64,000 nucleotides of DNA, from assembly GCF_963662255.1 (NCBI RefSeq), contig NC_085046.1, positions 140,197,762-140,261,761 on the forward strand, written 5' to 3'. The notes under the pieces are model-generated. The model did not search any database. It was not told the DNA's origin and saw nothing but the letters and a program-made list of their open reading frames with translations. A program made the position numbers and the translations under genes. The stretch's first letter is position 1. Each line of letters opens with the position of its first letter. This document shows, one piece after another, positions 1-13,461 of the stretch. Source of the stretch: Cinclus cinclus. Taxonomy: Eukaryota > Chordata > Aves > Passeriformes > Cinclidae.

Positions 1-3000
1 AAAAATGCTCTTCTGTACCAGCAGAGCTGTGACTGGATGTAGCATGACCTGGCATAAATGCCAGGGTAGAAACTCAACTTTGGTAGTTGGACTTGATCAG
101 AAAAACAAAAGCAAGATTGATGTTTCTTTTGCTTGTAAAATTGCTATTTGGCAAACAAGCCCTCCAGCACAGAGGAAACTGTTCAGCAATTAAATCTTGA
201 GAGAACCAGGAGTTTGTTTGACATGCTTCAGTCTATCTGTTAAAACTATCAAGGTAGGTGAAGGCAGTCACTTGTGTATGCACACAAAACCACCTGGCTT
301 CCTCCTGCCTGCAGACCAGGACAGGCAAAGCACACGGGGGTCAGACTGTGGAGGTTGGCACAAGTGTATGAACAGTTTCAGCACCTGTAGTGCCCCTCAT
401 GTACACTGCACACACACATTCCTGTTCCCCCTACTCCAGGGCTGCAGGTCACACTGCAACACACTGGTCTGATGAACAGGGGGCAAAAATCCAGAACGAC
501 AAATAAGCACAAATCAAAAAGAAGAAAATCCAAAAAAAGAAACATGAGTAAACAAAGTGAAATGTGGCCACAGCTCAAAGGAAAACACAAAAAGCAGGGC
601 ATTCCCAGGGGCAAATCCCAAAGCAGCCAGTTGGCTGCCAGCTTGAATTGCAGAGTCCTCCAGGGCTGGGGGTTTTGACCATAGTTTCTTCTGAGGATAC
701 CAACGTGGTCTACAAAATGCTCTGTGTTGCAATGCAGGGAATGCCTTTGTCTGGTAAATCAGTGATAGAAGAGCCATGATTCCCGACTTCCCCCCCACAG
801 GGGGCCTAGCAGCTGACTGTGTGGTTTCAGTTGTAAGTCATGGGCAAAGTATTGCCTCTCTTCATTTCTTCTTTGCCTGGCTCTCCCCTGCCCCTGCCTC
901 CCCTCACGACATTTAAAAAATTCCTCATATATTAGTTACAGAAATGAAAAAATGCAGCTTTAAGAATTAATCCGTCTTGTCAGCACTGAAAGTTTGCTCA
1001 ATTTCTCCCCCCAGATCCAAGTCATCAGTGTAGCTGCCAGAATACAAATTCTCACTGTACTTAAGTAAAGCTGTTTGCCTGAGTTTGCATGGGATAATTT
1101 GCCTTGATGCCGTTAGCTTTGGCTTCACAGAGGAAAAAACATCATCCCTGGAAGAAGCAGCTTGGAGGGGGCTTAGAGATATACGAGCTCAGCAAGAGCC
1201 TGTGCTGCTGCAGCTGCTCTGAAGGCAACTTCAGGGATAAAAAGAAGCTATAGATGAATCTCTCCCTAAAGGCAGCCAAGGTCTTACTCCATTGCCAGCC
1301 AAAGCTCAGCACATGAACACTGGACCAATAAAAATGGGCTCCAGAAAGTTGTGGCCTCCCAGTGAGTTCCTGCGCATCAGCAAAGCCATTGTGGCTGCTC
1401 ACACGAGCGTGCCTCGTTACAGCAGCAGCGAGAGGCTGTGACCCAGCTTCACCCTGGGTGAGTGGGGCCAGGCAAGTGGGGGATTGGCCAGTGTGCTTCA
1501 CCTTGCAGTCAGGGTGAGCCCAGAGACAGCCCAGGTCATGAACATAATTTCAGCAATAGGCAGGGTTTTTCCACGCTGTCCTATTGCCTGAATCTTCTGG
1601 CCAGGAGAAGAAAATGCAGCATGGAAGACAGAGTTTATCTAATGCCCTTCAGAGTTTGTCTAATGCCCTTCTCCCCATTTCCCTGTCTACTATGAGGAAA
1701 AATTAATTCAGAAGAATCCTCCTCCAGTGTTTCTTTAATTACTGATGTTGTTATTTGTATTGTGATAGCCTCCATGGGTCCTAGCCACAGTCCAGCCATT
1801 CTTGTGCCAGCACACAGACACACCACAAAGGCTTCAGAGACCATCAAGCACACACAGCAGAAACAAGAAACCTCAGTCGACAATTAGGGCCCTATCTTGC
1901 TAGGCACTACCCACACACATTGGCCAGGAATAATGCAGCTCACATGGCTTTATTAAAATATACTGGAAAGCAGCTGCCTTTGGAAAAGAGCAGAAGAGAG
2001 AGTAGTTCTCTCCTCAAAGCAAGAGAGCTGCCTGTAGTGAAGAAGCCAAGTAAGGTCCACAGGCAGCATTCCTCAAAGGACAGGGTGGCTCCTAAATTGT
2101 TAAGTGGATTCTTCCAGACATTGTGAAATATTCATACCTTGAGGAAGATTAGTTTTCTTGTTGGATAGTTATAACATACCCTTTCCCCTAAACACACTCA
2201 TGAAAGGAGAAGAGGAGCAGCCCTTTACTTGCTGACATTGTCTCATTGTGCCCTTGTCTCTTGCCTTTTATTTAGATTAAAAGTTCTTCACAGCAGAAAC
2301 CATCTTTCATCTTCTTTGCATGGTGTCACACAAAAGGGGATATTGTCTGTGACTACTGGGAGGATAGTAAAAACATTTCATGGTTTGGGGCAGACAGAGG
2401 TTATCACTACTACAAACTGCAAACAATAAAAGCTCTGATGAGATCAGATGAACTCTAGCATAACTTACAATGGTGACAGTAAGTTCTAGTTAGACACAAC
2501 AGAAATTGAGTGGGGAGGGGTGCACTGTGGAAATCAAAGAGAGTGAATTGTTTGTTGTTAATAGAAGCCAAAAGCTTCTTAGGGGTCCTTAGGACAGAGA
2601 AGATACATCCCCCAAAAGACAGTTCATTTACCTGCTCTACCTTAAGATAGTGCAACCTTTTAAGCCCCTGGCAAGCCATATTAACTAGGCCATAATCCAT
2701 CCCCCTCAAGTCTCACAAAACCTAATAAAGTTGTTATTGCCAAAAGGGTGCACTGCATAGAGATGTGTTCAACTATTAATGGGTTTTGCAACCATTTTCT
2801 GTCTAGTAGGATAAATGATGAGCAGAATGAGTACACCCTTGGGTTTGACCAGAAAGCTGTTGAAAAGAAAAGAGGAAAAAAAGCTTTCTGGAAAGCTAGA
2901 AAGAAGAATGTGATCAAGTGCTAGAAAGAATCCTAAAGCAGTGATCTTCCGAGGCAAGCTTACACATTTCCAGTACTGATGTGATCATGTGTCTGAACTG

Positions 3001-4909
3001 TGTCACTCAGCCGTGTAGTACAAGCACTGAGGCTGTACCTTGATGGTTTTCAGAATACAGAAGTCATGACAAAGGGTGGTAGTGATCTACTGCTCTAACT
3101 GGAAAAAACAACCCAGTCCCAGGGTTGGGCATGGTGAGGTTTGTATGCCTCCTTCTATACCCTTTTTTCAGTTTTATCAGTTTTTCTGAAAACTCATTAA
3201 TCTGCCCTGGCCACTGTTATGCTTGTTGCTTAATTTCTACTTGTGATGAAACCAGGTCACAGAGACCACAGTGGATTCATTACTTCTCTAGGTTACAACT
3301 TTCCTACTGCAGTTTTCAGGGTTAGGCAGGACCAAGCAACACTGGTGGCAACTCCTTTAGGACACTATTTAAGACCTTTTTTTATAACAACATTGAATAA
3401 ACTGAGCTGACTTACTACAATATTGCTGTCTAGCAGGAACAAAGAGAAATAAATCAAAATATTTAGAGAAAAATAAGCTACACTGAAGAAATACACCCAG
3501 AGCTTCAGGCCTGCCCTCACAATTCACAGGTTTTTTTTTCAGGCCCTGCTCTGTTTTTCCATATGGAGGCTGCCTCCACACAGGAAAGAACCAAACTGTT
3601 GATTATGCAGTGCCTCGTTTCCCATGCAGCTTTTGCACTGCTGGAGAGGACTAGTGGAAACTGCTATTAAATTTAGCTTCTATGTCTTCTTATTGCCTTA
3701 TACAAGTAGCAGTGCCTGAAGAAAGTGTGAGTCACAGCAGAGGGAAAGCACTGCTCAATGAACACATGCAAACAAAATGCAGAAATCCAGAATGGACTTT
3801 GCCCATAATTGCTCCCTTCCCCCAATAATTGCATGTGAAATGCATTTAGAGCAAAGAAAACTGTAAGGCATACATCAATGATGCAGTTTTTAACTGTGGT
3901 TAACTGTGGTATCTCTAGGAAAAATCATGAACCCCTTCCCATAACAGCACATTTGTGGGGCTCCAGTTCTGCATGTTGTGGGTGCCAGGTGTGATACCTG
4001 CACAGAAATTCTTGCAGCTGGACTTCATCTGGAGGCTCTGGCCAGCTGCTGGAAACTCCAGAATTGAGAGCAGTTACAATTGCAATACAATTTGTACCCC
4101 TGCTGGTTCAGAACATGTCATTATTACTGGCTATTTTGTGGGCTCTCTTCCTTGTTAGTCCCTTAAGACAGGCTTTACTGAAGTTAAGTTTTTTTCTCTT
4201 TGGCTCTCATTTAGGAAAACTGAAGTTCACTAAGAGAATTACTGTCAACACTGACCTTTATTTTCACCCAAAGACACAAAATCAACTAGGTATGACACAC
4301 ACTTTCTTTCCCTTTTTCCATATTTTCTTTCTTCTACCAAATATTTTAAGGTAATGAAGATCAGCTCAGCACTGAACCTGTAAAGAAACACACATGGAGA
4401 GAAATTAGTCACAATGCTAATAGTTCAATATTATAGTAGTAGAAACATATATTCAAGTATTTCATTTTACAGTATTTGAAGTGCAACAAGTTATTTAACC
4501 ACCAAAAATGTTGGAAACCACCATCTATCTGAGCCTAGGGACCTCCACCAGCAATACTCCAAAGCAACATTAAACCCACAAGGAGTAATTTATAGAGGTA
4601 ACTTTCTGGCATACAGAGAGAAAAAAGGCAGTACACAAAGTGGTTTGGTATTTTCAATTTGCAAAAATAGCAGTTGATAGTATTGTTATGAAAACAAATG
4701 CAAGCTGGAAGATGCTGGGAAGAAGGGGCTGGGAAAGGGGAAATAACCCACAAGGCCACCTGATCTCTTGTGAAAATACCTACTGAATTGCAGCATTTTG
4801 GAATTGCTGGTAACACTGTAAACAAAAAAAAAAGGGACCTTTAAAAAAAGGTGACTGCATGCATAATCCAGTGCTTCTTGTAACTCCCTCATTAGCTGAT
4901 TGCAAATGC
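1..4909. other. Gene-free flank, nothing convincing
   Basis: No coding exon is recognisable. In mammals C8orf76 lies downstream of ZHX1. I looked for its conserved peptides on the minus strand and found none, so it is either beyond the left edge or absent here. A plus-strand segment at about 1131-1459 has a fair acceptor and a GTGAGT donor, but its frame is not sustained. A 21-base tandem duplication lies at 1630-1671. Confidence 0.5.
1630..1671. repeat. 21-bp tandem duplication
   Basis: Two adjacent 21-base units at 1630-1650 and 1651-1671 differ at one position. This is a simple local duplication. Confidence 0.9.
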
Positions 4910-4936
4910 TTTTTTTTTTTTTTTTTTTTTTTTTTT
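4910..4936. repeat. T27 homopolymer
   Basis: An uninterrupted run of 27 T on the plus strand. Read on the minus strand it is poly(A), but no recognisable retrotransposed body precedes it. Confidence 0.9.
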
Positions 4937-7900
4937 ATTTTACCCAACCGAGTAAAAACTATTTGGCCAAACACCAAGCTGTATTGATGACTCATGCTCA
5001 TCTCCAGTCCTGTGCTTAGGCCACTACTTCAGCTAGAGATATCATTCTTCAGACTAACATTAACTACAGCACAGAACAACTCTCTTGCTTTAAGCATCTT
5101 TTTATTTGCTGGGGATACATGTGTAAGCATAATGCCAGGTCCTGCAGGAAAATCTCAGACTCGAGTTCCTCCAGTTGCAGCTCAACAGCTGGAACAGACG
5201 GGTGTGACCCCAAAGCAGGACAGTGGCACTGCCTCTGGCAGGCAGGCTGGGCTCACGGGAGAAGGGCAGAGCTCAACAGCAGCTCCTTCCTCAGACCCTT
5301 CTCGCCTCAGGGAAACGCAGGTGCTAAAGAGGCCTCTCCAGCTGACAGGGACTTCAGTAAGGAGGCTGGTCCCTGCTCTGCCCAGCCCGAGTGTTTCAAA
5401 CGCGGTAATAAAAAGCATCTCTGCCGTAATGCGAACCACCACGTGAACGCGCCTGGGCTGCTGACACGGCAGAGCTCAGCAGCAAGCAGGGCACGGACTC
5501 ACACGTGAAGCTGACCTCACACTGCCTGCCCCGCCAAGTGCGCTCTCCAAACTCAGTGCATCTGAGGAGCTGGCGAAATCCCATTTTGTGTAACAGGGAA
5601 AATGGTATTTGAAAATATCTGGTTTTGACATTTTCATACAGACGTGATTCCTGGTTTCTACACCACCTCTTAAAACCGCACGCACTCAGTAAGGAGACGT
5701 TTATTCCATTATTTCTGTTTTCAAATTTTTGGTACAAAGTTTATTTTCATAAGTTCTCACATGATCCTTTCTTCTACCAGCGTCTTTAGGATTTTTCTAT
5801 CTCTGATTTATTTTCTTTATCTTGAAGCAAAAGCAATAATTGCTACAGAAAGAAATAATGGCAATATTACAAATATTTTACAGCAGCATCCATTTGTTTC
5901 TTTGCCTCAAAAAAATAACAAAAATAAATCCAAAGACAAGATCCATAGAGCCGCAAAGGCTTAGGTTGTAATATCCAGACGTATGCTGCGTTCCCATATA
6001 CGAGTTGTACAAGTCCAGCACAAATTTCCAAGTTTGTGCAGAGCCTGATAAATAAGACACAGAAATATCAGTTACATTATACTGTTTCTAAGAACTTTTA
6101 CTCTGTAAAATGTTTGGTCACTCAAAGCTATAAGCTTAATCACATATCAAAGAACACAGGCAATAAAGCCCATCTTACTAAAACATATAGTATTAGGCCA
6201 AACAAAATATAAGAGGACAAAATCTAGTGGTCACTGAAGCCTCTTCAAAAAAGGTCTAAACCAGAATGTTTCCATCATGTATCAGAATAAAAATGTACTG
6301 TATTAAAATTTGATTTTTTTTTTTACAAGCTGTTTTTTAATCAGTCTTCTATTTACAGTGCAGAACTGCCAACTGCAGTAGTTTAACTTTGGCACAACAC
6401 TAAGTTCCAATCCTTGTGAGTATTCAAGTCCTGTGTGTGTCCAAAAATTTTCTTGGTTTCACGAAAGATTAGGCCCATTCACAGTTAACCAGTTATCTTG
6501 AAATTTTTCAAGAATTGCTTCCCCTTCACCACACTGGGCAGCTACAAAGGAAAAACACTGTAAGCTATTGCATCACTCAAAAGAAACTCTTCATTCTGAA
6601 CAGTGACAGTATTGTTGCTTCCTTTAATTTATCACGTACACCAGACAGATCACACAGACACCTACATACTGGACACCTTTCTAAAAACCTTGCTGGTCGT
6701 TAGTGAATCATCTTCCTCATACTTCAAATACATAACAATGCATTAACTTAATTTCATTTCACATGTCAAACAGGACATTTAAATATATTGCAATATATTA
6801 TAGAAAATTGCAAAGCGCCATCATTTCTGTAAACGAGACTGACACCTGTTAACTCTCCTGTGCACATGAAGAGCAGTACCTAGTGCCACATTTTCTATAC
6901 AATATAAAGCCTTCCCAGGTAGGGCAACTCATTTTAGTGCATTTCTGTACAGACTGTAGGCATACATGCAGATAGCCAACTATGCAGGGTTGGAAATACT
7001 TTTGTAAGCTGGAACTGGAAGATGGGAGGAACATTCTGAAATGGTTGATCATTTCATAGCATAGATGAGGACTCTTCTGTCACTCTAGCAGATTCTTTAT
7101 GGACAGTTTTATGATAGGTATCTAGTATTGAGTAAGTATAAGGAAATACTTTCATCAACCAGGACACAAATATTATGTGTCCTAACACAGTCTAGATTAC
7201 GCACAGTCCAATGTTCACACAGTAACCTTATCTCTAAAACACTTGAGAAAACCCAAAGCATTACTGTGCCACAGTTTTGTAACCAAAGATCAGTTACTTT
7301 ATCCATCACTGTAGTGCTGCTCTAAATAAAAGAAAAAAAAAAAAGCCTCATTTCCCAACAAGCATGAAGTTGGAAGCAGAGGTCAGTACCATTGCTAACC
7401 ACAAAACAAAGATCAGTGCTGCAATCCAGCCAGAAGATCCCTCCCTGTAATGTCAGATGTCTGCAGTGTCAGTGGCTGCCTAAGAGTCAGGGTAAGTCAG
7501 TGGAGCTGGGGTGCAGCTCCTCTGAGTGAGTCCAGCCATGCAGGATGAGGAGGTTTGCATTCCTTGCTCTGCTGACTACCTACAGTGTCTTGCCCCAGTG
7601 CAGACATCAACATATATCAGACAAATCCCACCTTAATTCATGAAAAGTGCTACAGGATGCTCAGTTATCCCTCTACACTTCATAATGCTGTGTTGGTTGG
7701 TTTTGTAATGACTGTTCACTGAAAAGGTGCAGATGCTCTTCACCATAGAAAGAGAAAAATCCCCAAGAACTCCAATCATTAAACTTGGAAATACTGGCTA
7801 TAACCCACCTGTGCTTCAAAATATCCCTTTTTAGAAGTGGGGGAAAAAATGCAGAAATTCGAGTTATTGTGTGTTAGTAGCCATTAAGGGGATTTTTCAC

Positions 7901-8543
7901 CTTCTGTTGAAATTCTTATTTCAAAATACAGTCCTACAGAATTTTAATACATCAGCAAAACTCAAGTAACTTGACCTGGGAAGTTTGTGTCATGTTTCTT
8001 GGTAAATCTACTTATCGTAGGAAATCACAAGCTGGATGGAGAAAACAGAATACCCAGCACTGTTCAGTGTAGGGAACCGAATTCTCTATTAGCCCTTTCT
8101 ATTTTTAAGTTATATCATCATTCCAGGTATTACAAACAATTCTTACAAGTTTTAGCGTTCTCTGGTCATTGACACTACCTCTCTATTACTACTGAATGCA
8201 AGCAAAACTGTTTTCAAAGAAAAAAAAATAAATTAAAGAAAATAGCTATATTTCATTGCCCTCTACTTTTGTGCCTTCAGGTTAGGGCAGGGATATTTAA
8301 CACTACAGAAATTTAAAGATTATCTTCTCTCCTTGGGAGATATGAATATAGACAGGTATTGGACTCAGGTGGAGGACGCAAATCGGTACTACCGTATTTA
8401 TAGAAGCAAATACTGACATCCAGCCTGAATACACAGTACTCCGTTACATGCAAAAGGGAAAATGCTCCCCACCTTAAACCACAGCCTGGTTACTCAGCAG
8501 CCAGAGATCAGTTGTCAGAGTTACTGCTGCACTCTCATTTCAG
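4937..8543. other. ZHX1 downstream flank with a GC-rich patch
   Basis: Mostly AT-rich sequence with no recognised gene. An exception is about 5120-5560, richer in G+C and CpG, where several overlapping frames are open on both strands (150, 129 and 113 codons). None resembles a known protein. From about 5700 it contains minus-strand AATAAA copies. Confidence 0.45.
5700..5745 (-). terminator. Pair of distal minus-strand AATAAA signals
   Basis: Two perfect AATAAA hexamers on the minus strand, at 5740-5745 and 5700-5705. Another lies at 5101-5106 and one at 8681-8686. They could end longer ZHX1 transcripts or be chance matches in AT-rich DNA. Confidence 0.25.
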
Positions 8544-8718
8544 AGGAAAACGGAGGAGGAGATCTTTGAGCTTTCTGGCCTACAGGGACTGTGTACAGCC
8601 ATGAATCACTTTGTATGGGATCCAGAAATCCTCTCTTTGCTCTGTACAGGGGAACGGAGTGCATTTGCCTGCCTCAAGCATTTATTGGAGAGCAAAAGAA
8701 AATCTGATTTTGTTCAAG
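8544..8718 (+). other. Possible orphan plus-strand exon
   Basis: The segment is flanked by a good acceptor (CTCTCATTTCAG) and a near-consensus donor (CAAG then GTGAGC). It is open in one frame for 58 codons plus one base, with a non-repetitive composition; that frame is open from about 8480 to 8817. I do not recognise the peptide, and no partner exon with matching phase is convincing within several kb. It runs opposite to ZHX1, so it could be an exon of an antisense or lineage-specific transcript, or simply chance. Confidence 0.25.
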
Positions 8719-10852
8719 GTGAGCAGATCATCCATGAGAAAATTATTTCATGTCATGTGTGGACTCATTGCACAAGTTTCCCAATATTCAAAGTTACAGC
8801 CAATAACTTTGAATTGTGAATTATAGTTCATAATGGAATGAAAAAGCAGTTTTCAACACAGATAAGGTTAAAAATGGCATGGCCTTATTTACTGTAGTGT
8901 ATTGCAGATGAGATACTAAATTCTAATAATCAGGTACTAGGTATCTTTCCTCTTCTTTGCTTTCAAACTAAGAGATTACTATGTGCTAAAAATTTACTCT
9001 TTCTGTCAGAACAGAAGGAGCTAAACTTGTTTTGCTTATCAACTTCTAGAAAAGTAAATTCTACAGGGCAGGCAAAAGTCAGAGCCTTCAAGCTTCTTCA
9101 TTTTTCCCTTCTGTTCACTTCTTACAAGCCAGCACTGTTAGTTCATTCAAACCTCCAGGGGAATATAGGCCTAACTTACTTTTTTTCCAACATTAACTTT
9201 GGGGTCATTGAGAGGTGATACTGGGAAGACAGCACTGTTTAAGATGGAACTGTGCTCTTTCACTGCACTCAGAAGCGAGGGTGAAATGATACTGTGATGG
9301 TGGATGTTGTCCCTGATTGTAACACTGCTTTCTGTCTTTTAGCTCTTTTCCCTCTCCATTCCGGCACAGGATTATCTGTACTCTCTCTTTAGCTGAATTC
9401 CAGAGACAGCACAACTGGCATCACGAGAGCAGGTCATCCTGGCAGTAATAGCAGATGAAGAGAAATGCACTAGCTTAGCTCTAAAGGAACTGATGCTCAC
9501 AACTGAATTCTGATGTAGTGGTCCCAACGAAGACTGAGAAATCAGCCACCCAGAGGTAAGATCTAAGCAAGATCAGAGATGCTTTGTCTCCATGTCAGTG
9601 ATAATCACTGAAGCCTGGCTAACAATGAGCTCAAACCCAAGAGGTGAAGCTCCACAGAAATAAAGAAAACATACCACAGGTTCATCTAGACATAGTCCTT
9701 ATGATGCAGGAAAATCAAAAAAATCACATGGACACTCACTCCTGGGCAGATGTATTTTCTTTCCCCTTCCTTTCCCACTTCCAGTACAACTCAGTCCAAA
9801 TGGCTTCAAAAACACCTTGCAGGTGTGTACAAACTTTTAAGAGGGAGCCAGGCTTGCAGGGGTGCACAGCTGATAAGCACAGAGATGCTCAGAATCATAA
9901 TAAATTAAGACACTTGCTTATATGCTTAAGCTCAGGGAGTTTTCTGGATATGACTGGTAGAATGAGAAGGTGCCATATCCTTTCTACCCATCTTTCTACC
10001 CATTTCTGTTTCTCTCAGTGACAGTGTACAGTGCCCACAGCAGCCTAAGGGTGGCTGAGATGAACCTGGCCTAAACCACTGTTACCAGTAGCTTTGAGTT
10101 CCCACCAGCCATGACCACAGGTCAGAGATACAACTGACCACAGCACTTCCCAATGCTTCCCCTGTCAGTCCTGATGCAGGAGGCCTCTGGAAGGAGTTTG
10201 CTTCTCTCCCAGTGTGCAGTGCAAATATACACATATTGTAAACATGAAACAGACTGGTAATTAATGGACTCTGTTCAAACAGAAGTAACAGTCAGATTAT
10301 GGGCAATAATGAACGCATACAACTTCTGTCTTCAGGCTGAACCCACCCAGATTTTCCTCATCCTTGGAACAACTGAAAGGCTTAGAATGTGCATGTAGCC
10401 CAACATGCTATGTGTAGACTCTGCATCACCCATTAGCTGATCCACAGCATATGTTTTAATTTAAATTTTATGTTCTGCAAAGAGATAATTTTCGCATTGA
10501 GCTGTAAATACTGGTATAACCAGTAGAATACATGGAACTCTAATATTTACAACAACTGAAAATCTAGCCCAGTATGCATCAGCTACTGTCTCTGGCCATT
10601 CTACCGAAAGAAGAGCTCCAATCCAACTATATTTAGTTTGATAAACAATGTATTTCCTCTTCCTGTGTTTTTCAGACCAGATGTGCTAAGGCCTACCATT
10701 GTAGCTGAGTTATTTAATAGAGCACTGCCAAAGTGGAAAATATCCCAGCTGAAATCACGTAATTAACTTGGATCTTTGTATTTTCCCCCATTTTTTAAAA
10801 GAAAGGATTCCTAGCTAACCTAAATAAATCTCTCATAACAAAAATTGAGATA
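8719..10852. other. Noncoding flank
   Basis: No recognisable gene, repeat family or RNA. A 125-codon plus-strand frame at 9644-10021 has no recognisable similarity and is treated as chance. Confidence 0.5.
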
Positions 10853-10858
10853 TTTATT
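10853..10858 (-). terminator. ZHX1: Candidate poly(A) signal of ZHX1
   Basis: A perfect AATAAA on the minus strand (TTTATT on the plus strand), about 2.6 kb after the ZHX1 stop. A T-rich tract on the plus strand follows at 10869-10909. Its use is not proven. Confidence 0.4.
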
Positions 10859-10868
10859 TGGACAGGCT

Positions 10869-10909
10869 GTTTTTTGTTTTTTTTTTTTTTTTTGGTTTGT
10901 TTTTTTTTT
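10869..10909. repeat. T-rich low-complexity tract
   Basis: T runs interrupted by G on the plus strand. It lies just beyond the candidate ZHX1 poly(A) signal. Confidence 0.8.
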
Positions 10910-13461
10910 AAAGAAAATTAATTCTGGGTCAACTTCAAGGATTAAGGCAACTCCAGATTTTGCTTGCTAGAGGCATATTCCCAAGGATTTGGTTTAATAT
11001 TTTTGGAAACTTAAAAATAGCATCTTTTCCTTCTAGCTTTGTTCTTTACTACTCAGCAAGCACAGATTTTTGACCCTGTATTCCCAAAAGAGCTTGAAAC
11101 TAGCATGAGTTTTTCTTTCATCTGCTGGCATCTACAACAGCACACTATTACTATCATCCACACAATTACCACACAAATGAGAATCCCTCCCAACTCCATG
11201 CTGAAAAGGTCAGATCTTGATCTCTCTTGTACCACTGCACATGCAGTGCCATAAACGCTCCCATGCAATATACTGACAACATGGGTTTGCTTCTGTCCCA
11301 CTCCAAAGTTAAATTGAGGGATTCTTGGCTATTCTTCTCTAGCAATGCTGGCCACTTAGTGTCTCACCAACTTGAGCTTTGGAAGCCAGGGAATAGTTTC
11401 ATCATCAAACACATGACATATACCCTAAGCTATTGCCTTTTTCTCTCCAATAATCTTAAAACAGTCAGAAGAACTCGCCCAGTAAATGGTTTTCATATGA
11501 AACATCCTCCTGCAGCTCAGGGAGCTTATTCAATCTGTGAACAGAAGGGCAGCTACAAGAGACCAGAGAGGAAGGGGTCTGGGAGGTTAACAATATTTTT
11601 TGTCAGACACTATTCCCTTTCTTATTTTAGCCTGGGCTTCACCCACAATCAGATATGAAAACTAGGTCTAACACAGACTGCTCTGCTTCAGAAAGTAATC
11701 ACTAAAAGGGCTTTCTTGGCTTTTTTGAGTTATCACAATCCAGAAGACTAATTCTAAAATTCTAGAATAGGTTCTTGAAGATGGGGAGATATTAGGTCCC
11801 ATTTTCTCTGCACTAATCTGTCCTCATTAGTCATCAGATTCAGAAGCCTACAGAGAAGATGCTGACAGATGTGCAAAAGGAGATTGCTAGTATCCATTCC
11901 ATTAGTGACAATGTAAAAGCAGACAATGCTGGTGACAGCAGCACCAATTCATCACCATCTTTTGACATCTAAATATAAAGTAACTTATCCCTAAAAATGC
12001 AGGCTGGCAGTAGCAAGAATACAAAGTAGTCTTCCTCAGAGTATCAGTTCTCTAGGATGCCAAACATCTGCCTAAACTAATTTGTGTGAATTTGGCCCAT
12101 TGTTTTGAAGTTGCTAATTCAAACTGCACTATGACTTCATGGTATTGAGACCAAATAGCTTTTTTTTTTTTTTTCCTATTTTATATACACTTATTTAAGA
12201 TGGGAATGTTTTCTATCAAACTACTTCTGGAGTTCAGCTCAAGCAGATCAAACTAGCTCCAGAAGTAAGTGTGTTCACTCATCATCAGTCCTAGGAGCAA
12301 TCAGCACAATGGTGAGTTCAATTAGGATGTTTTATAGTTAAACCTGCACACAAATCACTCGACTGGGCTATCACTGAAGAATAATTCAACACTATCATGT
12401 TTGTAATTACTAAGCATCTAAAAGCCATATAACTTCATTTTGTTTTTGAACTAAACACCATGTAATTGCCACAACTTACTTGAAAACCTTTCTTACTAGC
12501 ACCAAAAGATGCCTTTTATCTCTGTATCTGTGTACTCTTACAAACCCCTAAGCAACTCTGAACAACTTTTAGGCAGTTTTTGTCTTATGTTAACCTTAAA
12601 ACTCAGTGTCAGATTTCAAGAAATTATTCTCTTTTGCTAGAAATATAGATACTTCTTTTATCATGTCCAACAAAGAAAAGAATGCACAAGGTAGAACTGA
12701 GCATTACTAACTGGATCAAGTCTGTCAGGCATTTAAATTAGATTGATGTGGGATACACTGATTAACTGTAACAAAAAGCATCTTCTAGAATCAGACTCAT
12801 TCAGTTAGCTCATAATTATCAACAAGGAACATTTCAATCCAAGTTCTGTAAACCCAAAACACTCTGAAGATATGCAAAAGGTGCAGATATCACCTTATTT
12901 TCTTAAACCAAACAATCCTCACCCCTAGGTTCACTGGTTCCTTTTGTCACTTTTCCCCTTCTCTTTTGTTTTCAACACTTTCCTTAAGAAATAAACCCAG
13001 GCCTTGAAACCTTTCAGATGAAGTGATGTTTGCAAAATCCATCTAATGTTTTTTCTGTTTTCCTCCTTCACAAGCAGGCAGTGTTCTCTTACAGCAACAA
13101 CAAAAAAAAAGTGTCTGCGTTTTTTTGGAATTAAACAACATAAGGCAATAAAATATTGAGAAACAGTCAAGTGTATGATGAACGTGAACCTTCCCATCAG
13201 TAGTGTGGAAAAGGAAGAGCTGAACTTGATCTGATTTGTAACCCCCTGTCCCAGGCCAGGCCCGAGGATGTTCATCTCTTGTAGCAACAAAGCAAACAGT
13301 TCTTGCCTGCACAGGTAGCATCTTGCCCATGTACTCTGAGGTGGGAGGAAGATGCTAAGCAGCTGCTTGCTAAACTGAAGGCCATGAAAAATCATTTGGC
13401 TCTTCATCATAACATCAAACCTAATTCATAGGTTTTTGGCCCCCAAATTCCAAATTATACA

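Larger units (their letters stand above)
10853..13461 (-). other. ZHX1: Probable ZHX1 3' UTR
   Basis: AT-rich sequence follows the ZHX1 stop codon. The first perfect AATAAA I found on the minus strand is at 10853-10858, which would give a 3' UTR of about 2.6 kb. More AATAAA copies lie farther out, so a longer form is possible. Open frames here, including 159 codons at 12931-13410, show no recognisable protein and overlap each other. The extent is inferred from signals only. Confidence 0.5.

Noticed and set aside
1131..1459. Possible plus-strand exon with acceptor TTCACAG and donor GTGAGT
   Set aside because: The frame following the acceptor stops after about 38 codons, and no homologue or partner exon is visible.
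12931..13410. 159-codon minus-strand frame just after the ZHX1 stop
   Set aside because: It lies in the presumed 3' UTR and overlaps another open frame. It has no recognisable domain and no separate promoter or splice signals.
1..13461. C8orf76, the mammalian neighbour downstream of ZHX1
   Set aside because: None of its conserved peptides could be found on the minus strand here. It may lie beyond the left edge.
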